Below are positions 57,010-64,000 of a DNA stretch of 64,000 nt, piece by piece. Both the position numbers and the translations under genes were made by a program. Under the pieces are notes generated by a model. That model worked only from the letters and a program-made list of their open reading frames with translations. It made no database searches and was not told the DNA's origin. The DNA is taken from contig JBBATY010000006.1 in assembly GCA_040398525.1 (NCBI GenBank), positions 83,338 to 147,337 of the forward strand, given 5' to 3'. Each line of letters opens with the position of its first letter. Positions within the stretch are counted from its first letter, which is position 1. Origin of the DNA: VFMC01 sp040398525. Lineage in GTDB: Bacteria > Actinomycetota > Acidimicrobiia > Acidimicrobiales > Ilumatobacteraceae.

Positions 57010-58620
57010 GTGGAACTCGTCGACGTCCTGCGTTCGCTCTGCGCCGCCGACGATCCGTCCGGGCCCGGGATGGTGCTCGTTGCGTGCACCGGCGATGGGG
57101 CTGCCGTGCACGCCACGGGGACGGCGGTGCTCGAGCACGGGGTGCCACTGACGGTCGACACGCCGCTGTACGCGGCGTCGTTGGCGAAGCTCGTGACTGC
57201 GCGGTGCGTCCACCTCCTCGTGGCCGACGGTGCGCTCGACCTCGACGACACGGTCGACCGGTGGTTCCCCGCCCTGGCCGCCGGCCCGACGATCACCGTT
57301 CGTCACCTGCTGCTGCACCGCAGCGGCCTGCCCGAGTACCACGCGCTGCGCCTGGTGGCTGGCTTCACGGTCGACGACCGGCTCGAGCAGGCCGATGTGC
57401 GCCGCCTGGTCGACGGCATGGGCACGTGGTTCGAGCCCGGCACGAAGGTGTCGTACAACAACACCAACTTCGCGATGCTCGCTGCGGTCGTGGCGGCGGT
57501 GACCGGTCGTCCGTTCGCCGAGGCGGCGCACGACCTGGTGTTCGGGCCCGCCGGCATGTCCGCCGCCACGGTGCGGCGCCACGCCGACGAGCTCGTCGGC
57601 GGCGCTGCGCACGGCTACGTGTCGCACCCTGGTGGGTTCCGCCGGGCCATCCTCGGCACGGCGTCGGTGGGCGACGGTGGCATGTGGTGGAGCGGCAACG
57701 ACCTGGCGGCGCTCGCCAGGGTGCTGCTGCCCGGCGACGTGGCAGTGCGGGCGATGCGCGAGCAGGTGCCGCTGCCCGACGGCACGGTGCCGGGCCTGGC
57801 CACCGGCTGCACCGTGGGGGCGGGTGGCGCGTGGTTCGGCGCACTGGCCGAGTTCACCGGCTTCCGTGCCGAGCTGCGCGTGTACGACGGCGTGGCCATC
57901 GGTGCGATGGCGAACCGTCAGGACGCAGCCACCGGGGCGCGCCTCGACGCGCTCGCGGCGGCCCTCGGCCTGCCCGCTGCTCCCGCGGCTGCCGCGCCAG
58001 TTCGGCGCCCGGGCCCGGTGCCCGCCGGTGTGCTGGTGGGCGTGGGTGGTGCACCGTGGCGGTTCCACCCGATCGACCCTGGACCCGACGACGCCGTCGG
58101 CCCTCGAGTCGGCCCGGCGGCCCACGCGGCCAGCGACGCGGCCGACGTCGCACCGTCGTCGCCCGCCGCCGTGTGCCGGGCCGAGGTCGGGGGGCTCAGC
58201 TTCCACCTCGTCGCCGACGGCGTGGGCTGGGTGGTGGCCGAGCGACCGTCGGTCACCGCTGCCTGGGACGACGATGCGTTGGTGGTGCGCGATGCAGCAG
58301 CCGAGATCGCCCGGCTGCAGCCCGTGGGCGGTGTGGCGCCGTCGGCCGAGCGGTTGGCGGTGTTGGCGGGATGGTGGTCGTGCCCGTCGGCGCACACCGT
58401 GCTGCGCGTCGAGCAGCGCGCCGGCGAGCTGTGGTTGCACCGCGGCCAGCAGCCCCCCGAACCGCTGGTGGCCGTGGGCGAGCGCGACGGTCGGTCGGTG
58501 CTGGCTGCACCCTGGGGTCTGGTCGAGCTCGATGCCGACGCAGGGCACGGCCGCATCGTGCTGCACCGCGCCGAGGGCCTGCGGCTCGAGCGCATCGGTG
58601 CGCCCGACCGTTCCCGCTGA
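57010..58620 (+). CDS. SxxK serine hydrolase (beta-lactamase fold), second copy
   Basis: The 536-aa protein has Ser57-Leu-Ala-Lys60 (LYAASLAKLVTARCVHLL), YxN in KVSYNNTNFAMLAAVVAAV, and LLLHRSGLPEYHALRL. A C-terminal domain of about 150 residues follows residue 390 (GGLSFHLVADGVGWVVAE, AGWWSCPSAHTVLRVEQRAGELWLH), probably lipocalin-like. It lacks a signal peptide. The start is GTG 57010. Divergent from the transporter operon and followed by the acetyltransferase gene 70 bases on. Confidence 0.85.
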   Translation: MELVDVLRSLCAADDPSGPGMVLVACTGDGAAVHATGTAVLEHGVPLTVDTPLYAASLAKLVTARCVHLLVADGALDLDDTVDRWFPALAAGPTITVRHLLLHRSGLPEYHALRLVAGFTVDDRLEQADVRRLVDGMGTWFEPGTKVSYNNTNFAMLAAVVAAVTGRPFAEAAHDLVFGPAGMSAATVRRHADELVGGAAHGYVSHPGGFRRAILGTASVGDGGMWWSGNDLAALARVLLPGDVAVRAMREQVPLPDGTVPGLATGCTVGAGGAWFGALAEFTGFRAELRVYDGVAIGAMANRQDAATGARLDALAAALGLPAAPAAAAPVRRPGPVPAGVLVGVGGAPWRFHPIDPGPDDAVGPRVGPAAHAASDAADVAPSSPAAVCRAEVGGLSFHLVADGVGWVVAERPSVTAAWDDDALVVRDAAAEIARLQPVGGVAPSAERLAVLAGWWSCPSAHTVLRVEQRAGELWLHRGQQPPEPLVAVGERDGRSVLAAPWGLVELDADAGHGRIVLHRAEGLRLERIGAPDRSR

Positions 58621-58690
58621 CAACACCCGTCGGCCGGATTCGGTCGCACCCACCAAACACGGGTCGGTCGTGCCCGGCCAAGGTGGTGGG

Positions 58691-59557
58691 GTGGCCGCCA
58701 TCGACCAGCCGCACGCCCCCGGACCTGGCAGCACCGCCCGCGCCGCGTCGCTCACTGCCGAGCGCGCCGGCGTGGTGGTGCGCACCGTGCGCGGGGCGAC
58801 GGAGGTCCGCGCCGTCAGCGAGCTGCTGGCCCGGGTGTGGGGCACGACCGCCGACACCTCACCCGCGCCCCGCAACGTGCTGTCGGCCATCGCCGACACC
58901 GACGGCTATGTGGCCGGGGCGTGGCTCGACGGCGAGCTGGTGGGCGCATCGTTCGGGGTCACCTATCTCGACGCCGATGGTCCCGCGCTGCGCAGCCAGG
59001 TGACGGGCACCCTGCGCCCGCGCCACGGTGTGGGCGAGGCGCTGAAGCGCCACCAACGAGCGTGGGCCGCCGAACGGGGCATGCGTCGCATCACCTGGAC
59101 GTTCGACCCGCTGGTGCGCTCGAACGCCCACTTCAACCTCGACCGGCTCGGGGCGCGCATCGTGCGCTTCGTGCCCGACTTCTACGGGTCGCTCGACGAC
59201 GGGTTGAACGGCGCCGACGAGACCGATCGATGCGTCGTGAGCTGGGAGGTGTCGTCTCCCGCACGGGCAACGCCGCCCGTGTCGAGCCGCGAGCTGCTCG
59301 CCGACGGATCGCACCGGATCGCCCTGGGTGTCGGCAGCGATGGCGAGCCGCTGCTGATGGAGGTGGCCGCTGGAGCGGTGCTGGTGGCCACCCCGGCCGA
59401 CATCGTCACATTGCGCCGCACACACCCCGGGCTGGCGCTGCGCTGGCGGCACGCGGTGCGCCGGGCCTTCTCGACGGCGTTCGCGGCCGGGCTCGAGGCC
59501 GATCTGATCACCACCGATGGCTCGTACCGCTTCACGCGGCCAGGGGGCGATGCGTGA
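58691..59557 (+). CDS. GNAT-like acetyltransferase, COG3375 type
   Basis: The 288-aa protein has a single GNAT-like domain (DTDGYVAGAWLDGELVGASFGVTYLD, the acetyl-CoA loop RPRHGVGEALKRHQRAWAAERGMRRITWTFDPLVRSNAHFNLDRLGARIV, then DFYGSLDDGLNG). The WTFDPL...NAHFNLxxLGA...DFYG pattern is that of COG3375, a family often placed beside amino-acid racemases and peptidases. The substrate is unknown. GTG 58691 follows AAGGTGG at 58680-58686. Confidence 0.75.
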   Translation: MAAIDQPHAPGPGSTARAASLTAERAGVVVRTVRGATEVRAVSELLARVWGTTADTSPAPRNVLSAIADTDGYVAGAWLDGELVGASFGVTYLDADGPALRSQVTGTLRPRHGVGEALKRHQRAWAAERGMRRITWTFDPLVRSNAHFNLDRLGARIVRFVPDFYGSLDDGLNGADETDRCVVSWEVSSPARATPPVSSRELLADGSHRIALGVGSDGEPLLMEVAAGAVLVATPADIVTLRRTHPGLALRWRHAVRRAFSTAFAAGLEADLITTDGSYRFTRPGGDA

Positions 59558-59586
59558 CAGCTGGGCCCGGTGCGAGACTGGGGCCG

Positions 59587-61206
59587 ATGGCACAGGGCAC
59601 GACACTCGCCGACCTGGTGGAGGGGCTGGGCTACGAGGTCGTTCGCGTGGAGGTGGCGCCCTCGGGGCTCGACGTGCCGGTGGGCGACCCGATGATCCAC
59701 GACCGGTTGGCGGGCACCAGCTTCGCCGCCGCCGATGTGGTGCTGGCGGTGGGGGTCGATCAGCGTGCGCCGGAGATGCTCGACCTGCTCGAGGCTGCGG
59801 GCCGGGCGGGTGCTGCGGCGGTGATCGCGAAGGTCGACGACGGGCCGGGGCTCGAGGTGCTCACCGCTGCGGCGGCGCGTGCCTCGGTGGCGTTGCTGCG
59901 GGTGTCGCGCGATGTGGAGTGGGGCCAGTTGCACGCGTTGGCGCGGATGGTCACCACCACGGGGCGCAGCGCCACGGGTGACGACCGAGCGCCGCTCGGC
60001 GACCTGTTCGCGTTGGCCAATGTGATCGCTGCTCGCGCGCACGGGCCGGTCACCATCGAAGACGCCCAGTCGCGGGTGCTCGCCTACAGCACCGGCGACG
60101 ACGAGATCGACGAGTTCCGGCGCGACACCATCCTCGGCCGGCGTGTGCCCGAGAGCTGGGTGAAGCGGCTGCACGGCGACGGTGTGTTCCAGCGCATCTG
60201 GCGCGGTGAGGCGCCGGTGCTGATCAGCTACAAGTCGACCGAGCCGGGCTATCGCGACCGTCTGGTGATCGCCGTACGGGCTGCCGGTGAAGTGGTCGGT
60301 TCGATCTGGATCCAGGAGGGCAGCGAACCGCTCGGGCCCGTCCACGAGGCACTGCTCGACGAGGTCGCCCCGTTGGCGGCGCTGCACCTGGTGCGTCACT
60401 TCGCGGGCGATGTCGAGCGTCGGCAGGAGGCCGAGATGGTGCGTGCCGTGCTGACGGGTCGGGTGCCCGCCAGCTCGCTCGCCCACCATCTCGACGTGCG
60501 CGCCCAGCAGCGGGTGGTGGTGCTCGGGCTCGGCCCGGCCGGGGTCGACGAGGTGGAGGCGGCGATGCACCTCGGTCGCTTGTCGAGTGTGGTGGCGCTG
60601 TTCCGGCGCACCGAGCACCTGCAGCTGGCGCAGACGACGTCGGGGTCGGTGCTGTACGTGGTGCTGGTGGGTGGCGAGCGGCTGGAGCCGACGGTGGTCG
60701 ATCTGGTGCAGCGGGCCCGCAGCAGTGTGAAGGTGCCGGTGAAGGCTGCGCTCGCCCGGTCGGCGGTGGGCCTCGACGGGCTGGTGGCTGCACGTGGCGA
60801 GGTGGACGACGTATTGGCGGCCTGCGCGGTGCCGGACCCTGCGGACCCCGTGGGCGGGGTGGCAGAGGTGGCCGAGCTGGTGGACGTGTTCGGCGCAGTG
60901 TCGTTGGCCAGGTGGCGTCGGGCTGCGGCGGGGCAGCCGGAGCTGCGGGTGGGTCGTGTCGAGCTGCTGGTGGCGAGCGATCGCGACCGCGACACGCACT
61001 ACGTCGCCACGTTGCGCAGCTTCCTCGACCAGTTCGGCGATGTGATCGCTGCGGCCGCAGCGCTCGACGTGCACCCGAACACGTTCCGCTACCGACTGCG
61101 CCGTGCGGTCGAGACGGCCGGGCTCGACCTCGACGACCCGGTCGAGCGGCTGATGGCGCATCTGCACCTCACCCTGCTCGACGAGCAGGGCCCGAGCGCC
61201 CCGTGA
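59587..61206 (+). CDS. PucR-family transcriptional regulator
   Basis: The 539-aa protein has an N-terminal PucR-type sensory region (TTLADLVEGLGYEVVRVEVAPSGLDVPVGDPMIHD), a middle GAF/GGDEF-like part (VTIEDAQSRVLAYSTGDDEIDEFRR, RLVIAVRAAGEVVGSIWIQEG), and the C-terminal PucR helix-turn-helix (VIAAAAALDVHPNTFRYRLRRAVETAGLDLDDPVERLMAHLHL). PucR members control purine, amino-acid and amide catabolism. The 4-base overlap with the next hydrolase suggests it regulates that gene and its own operon. Confidence 0.88.
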   Translation: MAQGTTLADLVEGLGYEVVRVEVAPSGLDVPVGDPMIHDRLAGTSFAAADVVLAVGVDQRAPEMLDLLEAAGRAGAAAVIAKVDDGPGLEVLTAAAARASVALLRVSRDVEWGQLHALARMVTTTGRSATGDDRAPLGDLFALANVIAARAHGPVTIEDAQSRVLAYSTGDDEIDEFRRDTILGRRVPESWVKRLHGDGVFQRIWRGEAPVLISYKSTEPGYRDRLVIAVRAAGEVVGSIWIQEGSEPLGPVHEALLDEVAPLAALHLVRHFAGDVERRQEAEMVRAVLTGRVPASSLAHHLDVRAQQRVVVLGLGPAGVDEVEAAMHLGRLSSVVALFRRTEHLQLAQTTSGSVLYVVLVGGERLEPTVVDLVQRARSSVKVPVKAALARSAVGLDGLVAARGEVDDVLAACAVPDPADPVGGVAEVAELVDVFGAVSLARWRRAAAGQPELRVGRVELLVASDRDRDTHYVATLRSFLDQFGDVIAAAAALDVHPNTFRYRLRRAVETAGLDLDDPVERLMAHLHLTLLDEQGPSAP

Positions 61207-62603
61207 CCCAACTGCTCGACACGGCCCGGCGAGGTGCGGCCGTGCTGCGCGCGGCGGTGGCCGACGGGTCGCTGCCCGCGGCGGCGTTCGGTGTGGCCCA
61301 CGCCGACACCGGTGTGGTGCTGGCCGAGGCCTACGGCACGGCGCGCCCCGAGTCGCCGTTCTGCCTGGCGTCGACCACCAAGCCGATCGCCACCACCGTG
61401 CTCGGCGCGCTCATCGATGCGGGCCGGCTGGCGCTCGACACCCCGATCGCTGCCCTGGTGCCCGAGATGCCGCCGGCACTGCTGCCCGGCCGCGCCGTCA
61501 CCGTGCGCGACATCGCTGCGCACACGGCGGGGCTCGGGGTGCACCACCGGTTCTTCTACGACGACGAGCGTGCTGCGGTGCCGGTCCTCGATGCGGTGCG
61601 CCTGCTCGCCCGGCCGGTGTTCCCGGTGGGTGCTCTGTGGCGCTACTCGAACCTCGGGTACGGCGTGCTGCAGGTGGCGATCGAGCGGGCCGGTGGCGCG
61701 CCGATGGCCGACCTGGTGGCCAGGCACGTCTATGGGCCGCTCGGCATGGCGGGCGCCGGGTGGGGCGAGCCGCACGGGCCCGAGGGCGCGATGCCACGGC
61801 ACCTCACCGCCGACGAGGTGTACCCGGGGTACGTCACCGATCATCCACCGGCGTCCGAGGCGTGGTGCAGCATCGGCGACCTGTTGCAGTTCGGGCTCGC
61901 CCATGCGCGCCGTTCGTTGCTGCTGCCCGCCACCCACGATCTGCTGGCCGAACCGGCTGCGCCGCTGCAGCCCGACGGCGCCGCCTACGCGCTCGGCTGG
62001 GTCACCCGCCACTACGACGGCCACCGGGTGCTCATCCACGGCGGCCGGATGGGTGGCGTGGGCGCGCACCTGGTGGTGGTGCCGTCGCTCGGGCTGGTGG
62101 TGGCCGGCCTGGCCAACATCGAGACCGATCGACTGGCCGAGGCCGTGGGCGTGGTGCTGGCCGACACGGTGCCCGGCTACGCGCCGCCTGCGCCGCAGCA
62201 GCCGTGGGCCGTGGGCGCAGCGCACGACTCGATGCGTCGCCGGTGGACGGGTGTGGCGCAGCTGGGCGACGACGCACTGCCGGCGGTGCTCGACGCCAGT
62301 GGCGAGCGGATCACCATCACGGTGGCGGGCGCCACGACCGATCTGGTCATGCCGCACGTGCAACCGACGATGGTGGCCGGGCACGCCAACCTGGCTGTCG
62401 ATCATCCGCTCGCGCCCGCCGGTGCGTTGTGCCACCTCGATGCTGTGCCGCTGGGCGACGGCGACGGCGACGGCGGCGAGTCGGCGGGTGAGGGCGCACC
62501 CACCCGGATCGTGGGCGCGCTCACCCTGGCGCAGTACCCCGGTGGTGGGCGGCGTCGTCAGGGCGACGCGGTCACCGCCGGTCTCGTGCTCACCGCCGAC
62601 TGA
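61203..62603 (+). CDS. SxxK serine hydrolase (beta-lactamase fold), third copy
   Basis: The 466-aa protein has Ser57-Thr-Thr-Lys60 (FCLASTTKPIATTVLGALI), YxN in ALWRYSNLGYGVLQVAIE, and HxG-like RVLIHGGRMGGVGAHL as third motif. A C-terminal beta domain begins near residue 345. It lacks a signal peptide. GTG 61203 overlaps the PucR gene by four bases, so they form one transcription unit. A D-aminopeptidase or esterase activity is more likely than antibiotic resistance (inference). Confidence 0.86.
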   Translation: MTQLLDTARRGAAVLRAAVADGSLPAAAFGVAHADTGVVLAEAYGTARPESPFCLASTTKPIATTVLGALIDAGRLALDTPIAALVPEMPPALLPGRAVTVRDIAAHTAGLGVHHRFFYDDERAAVPVLDAVRLLARPVFPVGALWRYSNLGYGVLQVAIERAGGAPMADLVARHVYGPLGMAGAGWGEPHGPEGAMPRHLTADEVYPGYVTDHPPASEAWCSIGDLLQFGLAHARRSLLLPATHDLLAEPAAPLQPDGAAYALGWVTRHYDGHRVLIHGGRMGGVGAHLVVVPSLGLVVAGLANIETDRLAEAVGVVLADTVPGYAPPAPQQPWAVGAAHDSMRRRWTGVAQLGDDALPAVLDASGERITITVAGATTDLVMPHVQPTMVAGHANLAVDHPLAPAGALCHLDAVPLGDGDGDGGESAGEGAPTRIVGALTLAQYPGGGRRRQGDAVTAGLVLTAD

Positions 62604-62700
62604 CGTGGCGTCGGGCGGGCCGACGGACGTCCCGTGCCGCGTCGGGCTCGGGAGTGCGCCATTCACCACCGTCGGCGAGGGAGACTGTGCGTTCGTGAGG

Positions 62701-63885
62701 ATGGAGGTGATCGGGCAGGTGACTCGTCGGCGGTGCCTCGGCGCCGGGTTGCTCGTCGCCCTCGCTGCGCTGGCGGCGAGTGCGTGTGCCTCCACTTCGG
62801 AACCGACGGCCGGTTCGGTCGCCGCGGAGTCGACGTCGCCGTCGACGTCGGCGGCCGGCTCGACCACCACCGGCCCGGCCCCTGCCAGCACCACGAGCAC
62901 CATCGTCACCACCAGCACCAGCGCGCTGGTCACCACCACGATCGTCGAGAGCACCACGAGCACCTCCATGGACAACAGCTACGACCCGTACGCGGGCACC
63001 CTCGCCGGCGTGCCCGCCGTCGGCAGCGTCACCGACGGCACCCTGCGCACCGCCGACGGCCGCACACGCCGCTATCGCCTCTACGTGCCGTCGTCGCTGG
63101 CGGCGGGGGAACCGGCCCCGCTGCTGGTGGCGTTGCACGGCGGGCTCGGTACGTCGGCGCAGTTCGCTGCGAACTCCGGGTTCGACGAGCTCGCCGAGGC
63201 GAACGGGTTCATCGTCGTCTATCCCGACGGCATCGGGGCGCGGCCCGACGGCTCGGGCCCGCAGACCTGGAACGGTGGCTACTGCTGCGGCCCCGCAGCG
63301 AGCCAGGGTGTCGACGACGTCGGCTTCATCCGTCTGCTGCTCGACACCCTCGCCGGCGATCTGGCGATCGATCCAGCGCGCGTCGTGGCCGCCGGGCATT
63401 CGAACGGGGCGATCCTGGCCTATCGCCTGGCGTGCGAGTTGTCCGACCGCATTGTCGGCATCGGCGTGCAGGCCGGCAGTCTCGGGGTCGATGCGTGCGC
63501 GCCGTCGCAGCCGGTGTCGGTCATCCATCTGCACGGCACCGCCGACACCAACCACCCCATCGATGGTGGGAAGGGCAGCGGCATCGCCGGGGTCGAGTTC
63601 CGTCCGGCGCGTGCGGCGGTGGAGGCGATGGTCGCAGCCGCTGGGTGCGCCGGCGAGCCCCGACCGTCGACCGACCCGGCCAACCCCGACCTGACGGTCG
63701 CCACCTGGTCCGGGTGCGGCGGTGGTGCCGAGGTGCGCTACGTGGTGGTCGCTGGGGCCACGCATGCGTGGATGGGCCGCCCGGCCGCATCGGCTGCGGC
63801 CGCGGCCTACGTGGGCGAGCCGTATGCGGGCCTCGACGCCAGCCGCGCCATCTGGTCGTTCCTCGCGGCCCACCCCCGGCCCTGA
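62701..63885 (+). CDS. LpqC-like esterase lipoprotein (PHB depolymerase/feruloyl esterase family)
   Basis: The 394-aa protein has a lipoprotein signal (RRRCLGAGLLVALAALAASACAS) and a Ser/Thr-rich linker of about 70 residues. The alpha/beta hydrolase domain has LLVALHGGLGTSAQF, the nucleophile GHSNGAILAYRLACE, HLHGTADTNHP with the Asp region, and GATHAWMG for the His. Family members cleave polyhydroxybutyrate or acyl esters outside the cell. Several starts (GTG 62695, ATG 62701, GTG 62719) are in frame; only the last has a good ribosome site. Confidence 0.87.
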   Translation: MEVIGQVTRRRCLGAGLLVALAALAASACASTSEPTAGSVAAESTSPSTSAAGSTTTGPAPASTTSTIVTTSTSALVTTTIVESTTSTSMDNSYDPYAGTLAGVPAVGSVTDGTLRTADGRTRRYRLYVPSSLAAGEPAPLLVALHGGLGTSAQFAANSGFDELAEANGFIVVYPDGIGARPDGSGPQTWNGGYCCGPAASQGVDDVGFIRLLLDTLAGDLAIDPARVVAAGHSNGAILAYRLACELSDRIVGIGVQAGSLGVDACAPSQPVSVIHLHGTADTNHPIDGGKGSGIAGVEFRPARAAVEAMVAAAGCAGEPRPSTDPANPDLTVATWSGCGGGAEVRYVVVAGATHAWMGRPAASAAAAAYVGEPYAGLDASRAIWSFLAAHPRP

Positions 63886-63948
63886 GCACACCACCGGCAG
63901 CGACCGTCGACGCCCCTGGTCGGCTCGCCGGGGTGTAGACCTCCGGCG

Positions 63949-64000
63949 GTGGATCCGTTCGAGGTGCTGGGTGTCGCGCGTGATGCGACGGTGGAGGAGG
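63949..64000 (+). CDS. DnaJ-domain protein (cut off by window edge)
   Basis: The 17 visible codons, from GTG 63949, read VDPFEVLGVARDATVEE, the typical start of a J-domain (first helix, before the HPD loop). Only the beginning is in the window, so its class and partners are unknown. Confidence 0.6.
   Translation, partial: MDPFEVLGVARDATVEE

Overview
The window is one contig stretch from a very GC-rich actinobacterium. GTG starts are common and most neighbouring genes overlap by four bases (ATGA or GTGA). A 100-base N gap flanked by an exact 55-bp duplication suggests a short-read, probably metagenome-derived, assembly. The rpsF-ssb-rpsR-rplI-dnaB core, a DUF5318 gene beside it, a dnaB P-loop intein and a heliorhodopsin fit Actinobacteria. 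A free-living aquatic Acidimicrobiia-type organism is my best guess (inference; no 16S rRNA is present). I saw no rRNA, tRNA or CRISPR array.

Layout. 1-6.4 kb: a cut-off methyltransferase, DUF5318 and DinB-like genes, then the ribosomal/replication block with an S6:S18-type leader and dnaB carrying an intein. 6.4-7.7 kb: an AAA/DUF4143 ATPase. 7.7-16.2 kb: four consecutive ECF sigma factor plus membrane-partner modules, the third broken by a stop codon and a frameshift. 16.2-22.4 kb: an arsenic island with ACR3, a TauD-type dioxygenase, ArsI, ArsR, ArsJ, its partner GAPDH and an ArsR-ArsC fusion. 22.4-27.4 kb: a small membrane protein, an orphan NarL-type regulator, a SulP transporter, a heliorhodopsin and a TM2 protein. 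27.5-35.5 kb: mixed metabolic genes, a leaderless MazEF-like pair, a PhyH dioxygenase and a lone flagellin.

35.6-63.9 kb is dominated by peptide and amide catabolism. A tight five-gene operon encodes an amidohydrolase, an S9 peptidase, an SxxK (beta-lactamase-fold) hydrolase, an M81/MlrC metallopeptidase and a glycosidase-like protein. Opposite it run an SGNH hydrolase, a second S9 peptidase and a Liv-type binding lipoprotein. Further on lies a transporter operon in which LivH, LivM and LivG form one polypeptide and LivF is fused to an MFS permease, followed by a D-threonine-aldolase-like enzyme. Two more SxxK hydrolases, a COG3375-like acetyltransferase and a PucR regulator follow. Together they suggest uptake and breakdown of small peptides, possibly containing D-residues (inference).

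The signal I find most novel is that the two DUF4143 ATPase genes, 42 kb apart, are each preceded by short repeats with an exact 23-bp period that run up to their start codons.
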